From the NCBI GenBank assembly GCA_024234955.1, contig JACKNK010000002.1:248001-312000 (forward strand): DNA of 64,000 bases. The letters are read 5' to 3'. This document shows, one piece after another, positions 35,158 through 44,249 of this stretch (positions are counted from its first letter, which is position 1; each line of letters opens with the position of its first letter). Origin of the DNA: Gammaproteobacteria bacterium. Its GTDB lineage: Bacteria > Pseudomonadota > Gammaproteobacteria > JACKNK01. The translations under genes were made by a program, and so were the position numbers. A model generated the notes under the pieces. The model was not told where the DNA came from and did no database searches. It was given only the letters and a program-made list of their open reading frames with translations.

Positions 35158-35229
35158 GGTAGGGCGGAACCCGAAGGGCTTCCGCCATGTCCGCACCGGC
35201 GGCGCAAGCCCTTCGGGTTCCGCTCTACC
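35158..35229. repeat. Dispersed inverted repeat, GTAGGGCGGAACCC family
   Basis: The left arm GGTAGGGCGGAACCCGAAGG and the right arm ending CCTTCGGGTTCCGCTCTACC form a long imperfect hairpin. Related copies are at 40821-40894, 62438-62507 and 63728-63806. All are intergenic, as expected for a REP-like element. Confidence 0.8.
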
Positions 35230-35602
35230 TTGCTTTGTCGCCCCGCTAAAGTGCGATGAACCTTTCGTTGTGGGGCTAATCCGAAACGCACAATTTCTTC
35301 GTTTTTGCAGGTTCGATGAACCCGATTGTCGGCACCAGGATCTACCGGCCCCGTGAGCGCGGTCAGCGAATAAGGAGTGCGCAAGGGCATTGCGCCAAAT
35401 ACGGGTGACCATCGGGTTGACGATAGACGGTTTGGTGTCCTCGGATCATCCGGTTCGACCAGGCGTTTGGCGTCAGCCGCGTGCGTGAAAATCAGTTCCA
35501 GGTCCGGTGAGATAACGATCCATTCGGACTCGTGGGCGCGGGCAGGCTGGGGCCGGATGGTGTGTCTCCCGCGTGCGCCACCGGTGAAATAGTGTCGGGC
35601 AC
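35230..35602. other. Gene-free stretch
   Basis: No supported gene is seen on either strand between the inverted repeat and the terminator of the minus-strand membrane-protein gene. It has no clear promoter or RNA. Confidence 0.4.
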
Positions 35603-35633
35603 AAAAAAACGGGGCTCCTTGCGGAGCCCCGTT
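35603..35633 (-). terminator. Rho-independent terminator of the PuuD-like gene
   Basis: On the minus strand, the stem AACGGGGCTCC/GGAGCCCCGTT with a 4-base loop is followed by a T run. It is 24 bp after the stop of the gene at 35658-36236. Confidence 0.92.
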
Positions 35634-35657
35634 TACTTGCCGCTGTCGCCAGGAGGC

Positions 35658-36236
35658 TTAGAACGGCAGGCCGTGTGCGTAGGCCGTCATGCCCAGCAGC
35701 ATCGGAACCGACAGCACGACGTTGGTGCGCGACGCCAGGAAGGCGATGTTCTTGGCCTTTGCCTTTTCTTCGTCAGTGGCCTGGACAATGCCCAGCAGCT
35801 TCTTCTGGTTCGGCCAGATCAGCACCCAGACGTTGAACAGCATGATGGTGCCGAGCCAAGCGCCCATGCCGATGACCTGCGCCCCTTGCTTCATCATGAA
35901 GGCATCGCCAAGGATGCCCATCTTGAACAGCGCGGCGGCACCGGTGACCCAGGTGAGGACCGCCGCCCAGCGGAAGAACAGCAGCGCGCGCGGGGCGACG
36001 TATTTGTTGATCGCGGCCGGGCCGGGCGTGCCATCGGCAAGCGCCGCGCCGACCGCTGGGACCTGGACGAAGTTGAAGTAATACAGCAGGCCGATCCACA
36101 TGACGCCGAAGATGGCGTGCAGCCATACGGTCCATTCGATGTGGTTGCCGTTACCGGTGCTCAGCAACGCGGCGATGATCAAGGCAAGAACGAAACCCGC
36201 GATCGTGGTTCCGGTCAGGGTCTTCAAAGGATTCAT
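35658..36236 (-). CDS. Membrane protein related to urate hydroxylase PuuD
   Basis: A 192-residue protein started at MNPLKTLTGTTIAG after GGAGAT; the longer frame has no ribosome site. It has five or more membrane helices with WTVWLHAIFGVMWIGLLYYF, RWAAVLTWVTGAAALF and LGTIMLFNVWVLIWPNQKKL. This matches the membrane domain of PuuD-type urate hydroxylases, but no cytochrome c domain is attached. The oxidase role is therefore not assured. It has its own terminator and stands alone. Confidence 0.75.
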   Translation of the reverse strand: MNPLKTLTGTTIAGFVLALIIAALLSTGNGNHIEWTVWLHAIFGVMWIGLLYYFNFVQVPAVGAALADGTPGPAAINKYVAPRALLFFRWAAVLTWVTGAAALFKMGILGDAFMMKQGAQVIGMGAWLGTIMLFNVWVLIWPNQKKLLGIVQATDEEKAKAKNIAFLASRTNVVLSVPMLLGMTAYAHGLPF

Positions 36237-36372
36237 CGGTGTATCTCCGTCTGGTCCAGCGCTATTGGATGGCCCCGACAAGGTGGCGGAGCCTTATGAT
36301 GCGCCGCCGATGATGCCACGATCTGCGTGGAAATTGCCTTACCAACAGCCATGAAAGCCCTGTGCAAACACC

Positions 36373-37944
36373 ATGACAGCCGTTTCCAGCGCCATTGAAT
36401 TGAACATCTTTTCCAGTCGGCTCGACGCGGTTTGCGAAGAGATGGGGGCGGTGCTGCGCAACACGGCGTTCTCGCCGAATATCCGCGATCGTCTGGATTT
36501 TTCCTGCGCGGTGTTCGATGCGCAGGGCGAGCTGTGCGCCCAGGCGGCGCATATTCCGGTCCATTTGGGCAGCATGGCGTACGCGATGCGAGACCTTGTG
36601 CAATCGCTGACCTGGGCGGAAGGGGACATGGTCATCGTCAACGACCCCTATCTCGGAGGCACGCACTTGCCCGACGTGACCTTGATCGCGCCGGTTTTTC
36701 AGGCCGATGCCTTGGTCGGCTTTGTGGCCAATCGTGCGCATCACGCGGACATCGGTGCGGACTCGCCGGGGTCGATGCCGATTTCGCATCGCCTGGAGGA
36801 AGAGGGGGTGGTCATTCCGCCGACCTATCTGGTGCGCGCCGGACGGATGGATGAGCAAGTGTTGCGCGATGTCCTTGAACGCACCCGTAACCCCCGCGAG
36901 GCGCGGGGCGATTTCAGCGCACAGATCTCCGCGAATCTGGCAGGGCGTGCGCGGCTGCTGGAACTTGTCCAGCCGATGGGAAATACCGGTTTTCGTACCG
37001 CCTTGTCCGATCTGAACGATTATGCCGAGCGACTCGCGTGCAGCGCGTTGACCGAGATCCCCGACGGGGAATACCGATTCACCGATGTCATGGACGACGA
37101 CGGTCTCGGACATCTTGATATTCCCATCACCGCCTGCATCCGTGTTTCCGGTGATCGTGTCCACGTCGATTTCGCCGGTACGGCGGCGCAGGTGAACGGC
37201 AACATCAACTGCCCCCTTTCGGTCGCGGCAGCGGGGGTGTTCTATGTGTTTCGCTGTCTGATGCCGGCCCAGACACCGGCCTGTGCCGGGACGTTTCGCC
37301 CAATCACTCTGGATGCGCCGGAAGGGTGTCTGCTCAATGCCCGCCGTCCCGCCGCCGTGGCGGCCGGGAACGTCGAAACCAGCACCCGTGTGGTCGATGT
37401 GGTCCTGGGCGCGCTCGCCAAGGCCATCCCGGAGCGGATTCCCGCCGCCAGCCACGGCAGCATGAATAACCTGGCGATGGGCGCACACGTTCCCGGATGT
37501 TCCTGGGACTACTACGAAACCATCGGCGGTGGCATGGGCGCTGGCCGCGATGGAGGCGGACTGTCCGGGTTGCAGACACACATGACCAATACCCTCAACA
37601 CGCCGATCGAGGCCTTCGAGATGCGCTATCCGGCGCGCATACGCCGTTACCAGATACGCGAAAACTCAGGGGGTACAGGATGGCGCAACGGGGGCGATGG
37701 CCTGATTCGCGAATTCGAATTTCTTGCTGACGCACAAGTCACGCTGCTGACCGAGCGTCGCCGACATGCGCCTTGGGGCGTGGCAGGCGGTGGGCCTGGA
37801 ATGAAAGGCGAGAACCGGCTCAACGAGGTGCTGATCGATGGGGGCAAACACCGTTTCGCAGTGAAAACCGGTGATCGACTCCGTATTGCAACGCCAGGCG
37901 GCGGCGGATTTGGTGCGCAAAAGCCAAGGACATCAGAGGGTTAA
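36373..37944 (+). CDS. HyuB/oxoprolinase-family hydrolase subunit
   Basis: The 523-residue protein is full length for the hydantoinase B family. Its start IELNIFSSRLDAVCEEMGAV, the DPYLGGTHLPDV segment and the glycine-rich GGGMGAGRDGGG and TPGGGGFG motifs are typical. HyuB acts with HyuA in ATP-dependent opening of hydantoin or oxoproline rings. No hyuA is adjacent here, so the partner must be elsewhere or the gene works alone. It is divergent from the PuuD-like gene. Confidence 0.92.
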   Translation: MTAVSSAIELNIFSSRLDAVCEEMGAVLRNTAFSPNIRDRLDFSCAVFDAQGELCAQAAHIPVHLGSMAYAMRDLVQSLTWAEGDMVIVNDPYLGGTHLPDVTLIAPVFQADALVGFVANRAHHADIGADSPGSMPISHRLEEEGVVIPPTYLVRAGRMDEQVLRDVLERTRNPREARGDFSAQISANLAGRARLLELVQPMGNTGFRTALSDLNDYAERLACSALTEIPDGEYRFTDVMDDDGLGHLDIPITACIRVSGDRVHVDFAGTAAQVNGNINCPLSVAAAGVFYVFRCLMPAQTPACAGTFRPITLDAPEGCLLNARRPAAVAAGNVETSTRVVDVVLGALAKAIPERIPAASHGSMNNLAMGAHVPGCSWDYYETIGGGMGAGRDGGGLSGLQTHMTNTLNTPIEAFEMRYPARIRRYQIRENSGGTGWRNGGDGLIREFEFLADAQVTLLTERRRHAPWGVAGGGPGMKGENRLNEVLIDGGKHRFAVKTGDRLRIATPGGGGFGAQKPRTSEG

Positions 37945-38069
37945 ATGGGAGAGCGACAAACCCGTGGCGGTGATTCGCCGGGGCGAGTCGGTTATACTCC
38001 GCGCCATTGAAACTGGCTGGCAAGTCCCCATCTGCCTGACCATCGACGACTTTTCGAGGTTCCCCCCAC

Positions 38070-38330
38070 ATGCCTTTCTATGAATACCGCTGCGACGATT
38101 GTGGCCACGAGCTGGAGGCCATGCAGAAGATGAGTGATGCCCCGCTGACCGTGTGTCCCGAATGCGGTCAGCCGCACCTGGTCAAGCTGATGTCGGCCGC
38201 CGGTTTCCGTCTCAAGGGCGGTGGCTGGTACGAGACCGACTTCAAGTCGGGCGCGAAGAAGAATGTCGCCTCGGCGGATGCCGCGCCCGCCTGCGGTACC
38301 GGCGGCTGTCCGGCTTGCACGACTGACTGA
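38070..38330 (+). CDS. FmdB-family zinc-ribbon protein
   Basis: An 86-residue protein with the typical start MPFYEYRCDDCGHELEAMQK and a second pair CPECGQPHL; the four cysteines form a zinc ribbon. A glycine-rich tail ends CGTGGCPACTTD. It is usually found upstream of aspS in gammaproteobacteria, as here. The function is unknown, probably regulatory. Confidence 0.92.
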   Translation: MPFYEYRCDDCGHELEAMQKMSDAPLTVCPECGQPHLVKLMSAAGFRLKGGGWYETDFKSGAKKNVASADAAPACGTGGCPACTTD

Positions 38331-38375
38331 CCCGGCGCGAACTCGCTTAGATTCCCGCCTTTTCGTAACATTCAC

Positions 38376-38404
38376 GGCCCGCCGCACGGCGGGCCTTTGT
38401 TTTC
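38376..38404 (+). terminator. Rho-independent terminator after fmdB-like gene
   Basis: A 9-bp stem (GGCCCGCCG/CGGCGGGCC) with a 2-base gap is followed by TTTGTTTT. Confidence 0.85.
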
Positions 38405-38416
38405 ATGAATTTCCCT

Positions 38417-38488
38417 GTAGGAGCGGCTTCAGCCGCGATCGGCCTTGATTGCGCCCCTGACGCCGATCGCGGCTGAAGCCGCTCCTAC
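38417..38488. repeat. Perfect 26-bp inverted repeat, GTAGGAGCGGCTTCAGCCGCG family
   Basis: Perfect 26-bp arms (starting GTAGGAGCGGCTTCAGCCGC) flank a 20-bp loop, just upstream of aspS. A related copy is at 63612-63674. Elements of this type are common in gammaproteobacterial intergenic regions. The hairpin ends 29 bp before the aspS start and could affect its expression. Confidence 0.9.
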
Positions 38489-38516
38489 GGATCACGTCCC
38501 ACCCGGATCACATAAC

Positions 38517-40301
38517 ATGCGCACTCATTATTGCGGACAGGTCAACGAATCCCACATCGACGAAACCGTGGAGGTGGCCGGCTGGGTCAATCGCCGCCGT
38601 GATCATGGGGGTGTGATCTTCATCGATTTGCGCGACCGTGAAGGACTGGTGCAGGTGGTGTTCGATCCGGACCGTGCCGACATCTTCAAGCTCGCCGAGA
38701 GCGCCCGTAGCGAGTACGTCCTGCATGTCACCGGCAGCGTGCGCAAACGTCCTGAGGGGACCGAGAACCCGGAGATGCCGACCGGCATGATCGAGATCCT
38801 CGGCACCGGGCTGGAGGTGCTGAGCACCGCCGAGACCCCGCCGTTCCAGGTGGACGGTTACGACGAGAAGATCGGCGAGGACATCCGTCTCAAGTATCGC
38901 TACATCGACCTGCGTCGTCCGGAGATGCTCAATCGCCTGCGTCTGCGCGCCCAGGTCACCCGTGAGCTGCGTCACTATCTCGAAGAGCGCGGCTTCCTCG
39001 ACATCGAGACGCCGATGCTGACCAAGGCAACCCCGGAAGGCGCGCGCGACTACATCGTCCCCAGCCGCACTCATCCCGGCGATTTCTTCGCCCTGCCGCA
39101 GTCTCCGCAGCTGTTCAAGCAGTTGCTGATGATGTCCGGCATGGACCGCTACTACCAGATCGTGAAGTGCTTCCGCGACGAGGACCTGCGTGCCGATCGT
39201 CAGCCCGAATTCACCCAGCTCGACATCGAGACCTCGTTCATGGACGAGGAGCAGATCATGGGCATGATGGAGGAGATGATCCGCGAGCTGTTTGCACGCG
39301 TCCTCGAGGTGCCGCTGCATGTGCCGTTCCCGCGCATGAGCTACGCCGAGGCCGCCGAGCGTTTCGGTTCCGACAAGCCGGATCTGCGCATCCCGCTGGA
39401 GCTGGTGACGGTCGATGATCTGATGGCCGGGGTCGATTTCAAGGTGTTCTCCGGCCCGGCCAACGACGCCGACGGTCGCGTCGCTGCGATGCGCGTCCCC
39501 AAGGGTGGCGAGTTGTCGCGCAAGGAGATCGACGATTACACCAAGTTCGTCGGTCGTTATGGCGCACGCGGACTGGCCTACATCAAGGTCAACGATATTG
39601 CGGCCGGGCGTGACGGTTTGCAGTCCCCGATCGTCAAGTTCATGGACGATGCGGTGCTGGCCGAGTTGATGGCGCGGACCGGTGCCGAGAACGGCGATCT
39701 GATCTTCTTCGGTGCCGATAAGACCCGCATCGTCAACGAATCGCTGGGCGCGTTACGGGTCGAGCTGGGCCACGACCGGGGCATGGTGGAACATGGCTGG
39801 CGACCGCTCTGGGTGGTCGATTTCCCGATGTTTGAATGGGATGAGGGCGAGAAGCGCTTTTTTGCCCTGCACCATCCGTTCACGGCGCCATCCACCAGCG
39901 ACCCGGAAGAGCTCAAGGCCAATGGGCACAGCATGCTGTCGCGTGCCTACGACATGGTGCTCAATGGTTCGGAAGTGGGTGGTGGGTCCATCCGTATCCA
40001 CCGTACCGAGATGCAGTCAGCGGTGTTCGATTTGCTCGGTATCGGCCCGGAAGAAGCCCGCGAGAAGTTCGGCTTCCTGCTCGACGCGCTCAAGTATGGG
40101 GCGCCGCCGCATGGTGGATTGGCCTTTGGGCTCGACCGTCTGGTCATGCTGATGAGCGGCGCCCAGTCGATCCGCGAGGTCATCGCCTTCCCCAAGACCC
40201 AGACCGCCGCCTGCCCGCTGACCGATGCCCCCGCCGAGGTGCCGGAAAAGCAGCTTCGAGAACTGGCCATCCGCGTGCGCAAGCCGCAGGCGGAGTCCTG
40301 A
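38517..40301 (+). CDS. aspS: Aspartyl-tRNA synthetase
   Basis: The 594-residue class II synthetase starts at MRTHYCGQVNESHIDE, close to the 590 residues of E. coli AspRS. The frame extends upstream through the inverted repeat but those codons are not plausible. An N-terminal OB-fold anticodon domain (VAGWVNRRRDHGGVIFIDLR) is followed by class II motifs: motif 2 CFRDEDLRADRQPEFTQLD and motif 3 GLAFGLDRLVML. The bacterial insertion domain lies between. nudB follows after a terminator. Confidence 0.98.
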   Translation: MRTHYCGQVNESHIDETVEVAGWVNRRRDHGGVIFIDLRDREGLVQVVFDPDRADIFKLAESARSEYVLHVTGSVRKRPEGTENPEMPTGMIEILGTGLEVLSTAETPPFQVDGYDEKIGEDIRLKYRYIDLRRPEMLNRLRLRAQVTRELRHYLEERGFLDIETPMLTKATPEGARDYIVPSRTHPGDFFALPQSPQLFKQLLMMSGMDRYYQIVKCFRDEDLRADRQPEFTQLDIETSFMDEEQIMGMMEEMIRELFARVLEVPLHVPFPRMSYAEAAERFGSDKPDLRIPLELVTVDDLMAGVDFKVFSGPANDADGRVAAMRVPKGGELSRKEIDDYTKFVGRYGARGLAYIKVNDIAAGRDGLQSPIVKFMDDAVLAELMARTGAENGDLIFFGADKTRIVNESLGALRVELGHDRGMVEHGWRPLWVVDFPMFEWDEGEKRFFALHHPFTAPSTSDPEELKANGHSMLSRAYDMVLNGSEVGGGSIRIHRTEMQSAVFDLLGIGPEEAREKFGFLLDALKYGAPPHGGLAFGLDRLVMLMSGAQSIREVIAFPKTQTAACPLTDAPAEVPEKQLRELAIRVRKPQAES

Positions 40302-40330
40302 TCGGGAAGCCGGTCGTCGCCCCGTGCGAA

Positions 40331-40361
40331 GAAAACGGCCACGCAATGCGTGGCCGTTTTC
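40331..40361. terminator. Terminator-like hairpin after aspS
   Basis: A 15-bp perfect palindromic stem (GAAAACGGCCACGCA and its complement) with a one-base centre, flanked by A and T runs on the two sides, can act in either direction. It lies 22 bp before nudB. Confidence 0.85.
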
Positions 40362-40382
40362 GTTTCCGCTACCCTACGCCGC

Positions 40383-40811
40383 ATGACCCGGTTCAAACGC
40401 CCCGAATCCGTACTCGTCGTCGTGCATACGCCCGACGCTCAGGTGTTGATGCTCGAACGCGAGTCACCACGCGGGTTCTGGCAATCGGTGACCGGTAGTC
40501 TGGAATGGGGTGAAGCACCGTTGTTCGCGACGATCCGCGAGTTGGCCGAGGAGGTCGGGACCGTCGATGCGGAGATCCGCGACCTACGCACGTCACGGCG
40601 TTTTCCGATCCTGCCGGCGTGGCGGGCGCGTTATGCGCCGGACGTGGACGAGAATGTGGAGCACTGGTTCGCGGCGCAGGTATCTCAGCCGTTTTCGCCG
40701 GCGTTGAGCGAGCACGCCGACTCGCGCTGGCTGCCCTGGCGCGAGGCGGCGGACCTGGCGTCGAGCTGGACCAACCGCGAGGCGATCGAAACGTTGTTCA
40801 CCTCGCGGTGA
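40383..40811 (+). CDS. nudB: Dihydroneopterin triphosphate pyrophosphatase NudB
   Basis: A 142-residue Nudix enzyme started at MTRFKRPESVLVVVHTPD. The Nudix box runs from GSLEWGEAP to RELAEEVG (about residues 38-60). NudB removes pyrophosphate from dihydroneopterin triphosphate in folate synthesis. Position directly after aspS is the conserved place of nudB. A late DENVEHWFAAQV strand is typical of the family. Confidence 0.93.
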   Translation: MTRFKRPESVLVVVHTPDAQVLMLERESPRGFWQSVTGSLEWGEAPLFATIRELAEEVGTVDAEIRDLRTSRRFPILPAWRARYAPDVDENVEHWFAAQVSQPFSPALSEHADSRWLPWREAADLASSWTNREAIETLFTSR

Positions 40812-40820
40812 CGATCGACC

Positions 40821-40894
40821 GTAGAGCGGAAGCCGCAGGCGTTCCGCCGTTTGGGCGAGAAATAATGGCGGAACGCCTCCGGCTTCCGCCCTAC
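40821..40894. repeat. Dispersed inverted repeat, GTAG-GCGGAA family
   Basis: Arms GTAGAGCGGAAGCCGCAGGC and their near complement ending GCCTCCGGCTTCCGCCCTAC form a hairpin between nudB and the AIM24-like gene. It is similar in plan to 35158-35229. Confidence 0.8.
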
Positions 40895-40911
40895 CTGAGA
40901 GGAGTGCCGTG

Positions 40912-41703
40912 ATGGCTGCCGACGTTATTGATTTCCAGATTCACGGTGCCGAGATGCAGTTCATCGAGGTCGAGCTCGACCCCCGCGAATCGGCGATCGC
41001 CGAGGCGGGCGCGATGATGTTCATGGACGCCGCGATCAACATGGAGACGGTGTTCGGTGATGGTTCCGCCCAGGAGGGAGGGTTCTTCTCGAAGCTGGTC
41101 GGTGCCGGCAAGCGTCTGGTCACCGGCGAGTCGCTGTTCACCACGGTGTTCACCAACGGCGGCCACGGAAAGGCGCGTGTGGCGTTTGCGTCGCCTTATC
41201 CGGGCAAGGTGATTCCCCTGAGTCTCGCCGAGCTCGGCGGTGAGCTGCATTGTCAGAAAGAGGCCTTCCTGTGCGCCGCGCGCGGGGTGTCGCTCGGCAT
41301 CGCCTTCCAGAAACGAATCGGCGTCGGTCTGTTCGGCGGTGAGGGCTTCATCTTGCAGAAGCTGTCCGGAACCGGCCTTGTGTTCGTCCATGCCGGTGGC
41401 ACCGTGGTCGAGAAGACCCTGATGCCGGGGGAGAAGCTCAAGGTCGATACCGGCTGCCTGGTGGCCAAAATGCCGAGCGTGGACATGTCGGTCGGCTATA
41501 TCGGCAGCGTCAAAAGCGCGGTATTCGGAGGTGAGGGCTTCTTTCTCACCGAACTGACCGGTCCGGGGCGGGTCTGGTTGCAGTCTTTGCCGTTCTCACG
41601 CCTGGCCGGACGCATTCATCAATCCACCCCCCAGACCGATGGCCGGGATACCGGCGAAGGCACGATAATGGACAACTTTCCGGAGTTGTTCAGACGCCGA
41701 TAA
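40912..41703 (+). CDS. TIGR00266/AIM24-family protein
   Basis: A 263-residue protein started at ATG 40912 (a GTG lies one codon before). It follows GAGAGGAG. The beta-helix-like AIM24 fold is suggested by VIDFQIHGAEMQFIEVELDP, the GEGFILQKLSGTGLVFVHAGG repeat and GPGRVWLQSLPFSRLAGRI. The family is widespread; in bacteria its role is unknown. It stands alone before tRNA-Met. Confidence 0.88.
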   Translation: MAADVIDFQIHGAEMQFIEVELDPRESAIAEAGAMMFMDAAINMETVFGDGSAQEGGFFSKLVGAGKRLVTGESLFTTVFTNGGHGKARVAFASPYPGKVIPLSLAELGGELHCQKEAFLCAARGVSLGIAFQKRIGVGLFGGEGFILQKLSGTGLVFVHAGGTVVEKTLMPGEKLKVDTGCLVAKMPSVDMSVGYIGSVKSAVFGGEGFFLTELTGPGRVWLQSLPFSRLAGRIHQSTPQTDGRDTGEGTIMDNFPELFRRR

Positions 41704-41864
41704 GCCGGTGCGCAAATCACCAGACGGGGTGTATGAAGGCATCACCGAGGCGGGAAGGGTTGAAAGCCGCAGTCAAGCTTGTCTGCTTCCTTGACAGCTT
41801 GGGGTTCCATCCGGACAATGCGCGCCTCTTTGCGGTCAGCATTGCTGGCCGGTCTCGAAAAAAT

Positions 41865-41941
41865 GGCTACGTAGCTCAGCTGGTTAGAGCATCGCACTCA
41901 TAATGCGAGGGTCGCTAGTTCGAATCTAGCCGTAGCCACCA
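41865..41941 (+). tRNA. tRNA-Met (elongator, anticodon CAU)
   Basis: The 77-nt cloverleaf has acceptor arms GGCTACG/CGTAGCC, a D arm with AGCTCAGCTGGTTAGAGC, the anticodon loop CTCATAA, a T arm with GTTCGAATC, and an encoded CCA end. The acceptor and D arms match E. coli elongator tRNA-Met. A lysidine-type Ile2 tRNA also has CAU but differs in the acceptor stem. Confidence 0.96.
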
Positions 41942-41962
41942 TCTTCCTGCTCGACATCATCG

Positions 41963-42469
41963 TCATTCACGCAGCCGCCCAGTGGGTCGGTCTTGCGCGT
42001 CGATGATGGCGTGCGCCCGCAGCCAGGCGCGGGCATCGTCGGCGTCCCGTTCGAACCAGGCTTGTGCCGACCCCAGTCGAAAGCTGTAGCCCCAGTTGTC
42101 CATGTCCGTGAACATGCGCTTAGCGCCCATGCCGGGTAACTCGCTCGCCCACAGAATCTGCAGGTAGCAGACCCCGTTTTCCTCGTCGTAGTCGCCACCG
42201 GCATTGGTGTGCAGCCCGCTGCGTCGCTGTGCGTCCATGCAGACGTAATGCCCGGCCTCGTGCAGCGCGGAATGGACCGGGGTGTCGGTGCGCACGAGCA
42301 GTCGGTCACCAATCAGCCCAGCTTCGTCGTCCCCCCAGAAACTGCCCGGGATGTCCGCATTGTCGAGGACCCATTCGGTGCGCAGGCCGTAGCGCCCGAA
42401 CAAGGTTTGCAATGCCGCGAGCGAGATGTCGGCGCAGCGCAATACATCACGCATGGGGACGGTGCTCAT
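41963..42469 (-). CDS. Unknown protein with HExxH-like motif
   Basis: A 168-residue protein whose ATG overlaps the folA stop (ATGA). It contains HSALHEAGHYVCMDAQRR (HExxH near residue 70) and a DYDEENGVCYLQ segment that could supply further ligands. No wider family is recognised. It is translationally coupled with folA and the beta-helix gene. No signal peptide is seen, so it is likely cytoplasmic. Confidence 0.8.
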   Translation of the reverse strand: MSTVPMRDVLRCADISLAALQTLFGRYGLRTEWVLDNADIPGSFWGDDEAGLIGDRLLVRTDTPVHSALHEAGHYVCMDAQRRSGLHTNAGGDYDEENGVCYLQILWASELPGMGAKRMFTDMDNWGYSFRLGSAQAWFERDADDARAWLRAHAIIDAQDRPTGRLRE

Positions 42470-42960
42470 GTGCGGCGTATCAGGGTCACGAAGCGATAGG
42501 CATAGGCATTGCTTTCATCGGCATCGTGCGAGTCGCTGGCGGTCTCCCGCCACAAGCTGCGATCGAACTCGGGGAAGAACGCATCTGCCATGAACTCCCC
42601 GTCCACTTCGGTGAGTTCCAAAATGTCTGCGAACGGCAGGAAAGCGGCGTAGATTGCGGCCCCGCCGATCACCAGTACTTGCTCGGCGTCCCGGGTCAGA
42701 TGCATGGCGGCTTCAGGCGATCTGACGACGTCACAGCCCGGGGCCAAAAACGCAGGGTTGCGACTGATCACGATATTGCGGCGACCGGGCAGGGGGCGAC
42801 CGATCGATTCGTGGGTCTTGCGACCCATCACGATCGTATGGCCCAGGGTGCGCTGTTTGAAATGGGCAAGATCGGCCGGCAAGCGCCAGAGCAGCTGGTT
42901 GTCGAGGCCGAGTTCGCCGCGACGCCCCATCGCGGCGATAAGGACAATGCGCGCGCTCAT
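42466..42960 (-). CDS. folA: Dihydrofolate reductase
   Basis: A 164-residue DHFR, normal length. Motifs: IVLIAAMGRRGELGLDNQLLWRLPADLAHFK with the active-site Asp-equivalent and Trp, TIVMGRKTHESIGRPLPGR, and VLVIGGAAIYAAFLP. It reduces dihydrofolate with NADPH. Its start overlaps the stop of the upstream beta-helix gene and its stop overlaps the next start, so three genes are coupled. Confidence 0.97.
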   Translation of the reverse strand: MSARIVLIAAMGRRGELGLDNQLLWRLPADLAHFKQRTLGHTIVMGRKTHESIGRPLPGRRNIVISRNPAFLAPGCDVVRSPEAAMHLTRDAEQVLVIGGAAIYAAFLPFADILELTEVDGEFMADAFFPEFDRSLWRETASDSHDADESNAYAYRFVTLIRRT

Positions 42961-44240
42961 TCCCGGCTGCGTTGCGGGCGAGGCTTGTATTTGCCCAGTT
43001 CGAGCTTGTCGAACTCCGGCGGGTAACGACCTTCAAACGCGCCGGGCGAGGTCGGCAGTTCGCGTTTCAGGCCGAGAAAATCGTCCTTTGGCCACCAGTC
43101 TTCCGGGCCCATTTCGCGGGTGCCGCGAAGCTCGCTTTTCGGGTTGAGGCGCAGGTCGAACGGTGCCTGGTCGGGCTGGAACAGGCAGTCGCTGGCGGTC
43201 GGGCAGAAAGCGTTGCCGTTAATGATGCCGTTGGGCCGAGGCGGCTTGATCGGTTGCTGATCCGGAACGCCGGCAACCAGGTTGTTCGCGATCACGTTGT
43301 CGCTGCCGATCAGCCAGCCATCCACGCTGATACCACCACGCAGATTGTTCAGCAGGGTGTTGTGGACGATCTTTATTCCGTGTTGCAGGCCACGGCCCTT
43401 GTAATTCTGTGTCGCGATGCCAAACAGACCGTGATCGACGCTGACGTTGTTGCGCACGATGACCGGGCCACCGCCGATCAGGATGCCGGACTCCCAGGCG
43501 GAGCGTTGGACGTAGTTGCCTTCGATCAGGCTTGGGGTGCCTTCCGGATCTTCGTTGCCATACACCATGATGCCGGGACCCTTGGTGCTGTAGAGGGTGT
43601 TGTCGCGGATCACGGCATCGGAGTTGAGCTTGATCTGCATGCCGTAGCCGACGCGATCATCCTTGGGCATGGCGCCGTCGATCAGGTTGCCTTCGATGCG
43701 TGCGTTGCGGGCGCGGCAATGCTTGCCATCGTGGCAGCCGAGGTAGATGGCGGTGGCCTTGAGGTTCTTGAACTCATTGCCTCGGATAACCACGCCGTTG
43801 CTGTCCGCGCCGTTTGCCGAAATCGACACCCCGTTGAGGCGATGAAACCGGCAGCGCTGGATCACCACATCATCGACGTCATAAAGCTTGATGCCTTCGA
43901 CTTGCGTGCTGCGTGCGGTGATGTCCAGGTCCTGGATCAACAGGTGTGCGCTGGCGCGTACATCGATCACGTTTGCGGTCGAGCCCGCGTAGGCAACCAC
44001 GGCGCGGTTCCCGAGCACCGCAGATTGGGAACGCAGGACGATCGGGTTTCCCGGAGCCCCTTTCGCACGGATCGTGCAGGGTTTGAGATAGACACCTTTG
44101 CGCAGGAGTATCTCGTCGCCAGGTTTCGCGCTTTTGAAAGCGGCACACCAGTCGTCCTTGGGGCCGAATACCCGTTCTTCGGCATGGGCGGAACCGATGC
44201 CGAGGAGCGTGGCGAGTATCAGAAAGCGTAGCTTGACCAC
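42957..44240 (-). CDS. Secreted right-handed beta-helix protein
   Basis: The 427-residue protein has a signal peptide (LILATLLGIGSAHA) and a long series of short beta-helix coils with motifs such as RIEGNLIDGAM, VIRDNTLYSTKGPGIMVYGN and IVRNNVSVDHGLFGI. This is a parallel beta-helix fold of pectate-lyase-like or carbohydrate-binding type. No catalytic residues can be assigned. It lies 9 bp downstream of rhlB on the same strand. Confidence 0.88.
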   Translation of the reverse strand: MVKLRFLILATLLGIGSAHAEERVFGPKDDWCAAFKSAKPGDEILLRKGVYLKPCTIRAKGAPGNPIVLRSQSAVLGNRAVVAYAGSTANVIDVRASAHLLIQDLDITARSTQVEGIKLYDVDDVVIQRCRFHRLNGVSISANGADSNGVVIRGNEFKNLKATAIYLGCHDGKHCRARNARIEGNLIDGAMPKDDRVGYGMQIKLNSDAVIRDNTLYSTKGPGIMVYGNEDPEGTPSLIEGNYVQRSAWESGILIGGGPVIVRNNVSVDHGLFGIATQNYKGRGLQHGIKIVHNTLLNNLRGGISVDGWLIGSDNVIANNLVAGVPDQQPIKPPRPNGIINGNAFCPTASDCLFQPDQAPFDLRLNPKSELRGTREMGPEDWWPKDDFLGLKRELPTSPGAFEGRYPPEFDKLELGKYKPRPQRSRE

Positions 44241-44249
44241 CGCCGCGCC

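Noticed and set aside
38445..38516. N-terminal extension of aspS
   Set aside because: These codons lie in the right arm of a dispersed inverted repeat; AspRS homologues start at the ATG at 38517.
42972..44231. 419-residue antisense frame over the beta-helix gene
   Set aside because: A shadow of the real gene; the sense strand has a signal peptide and repeats.
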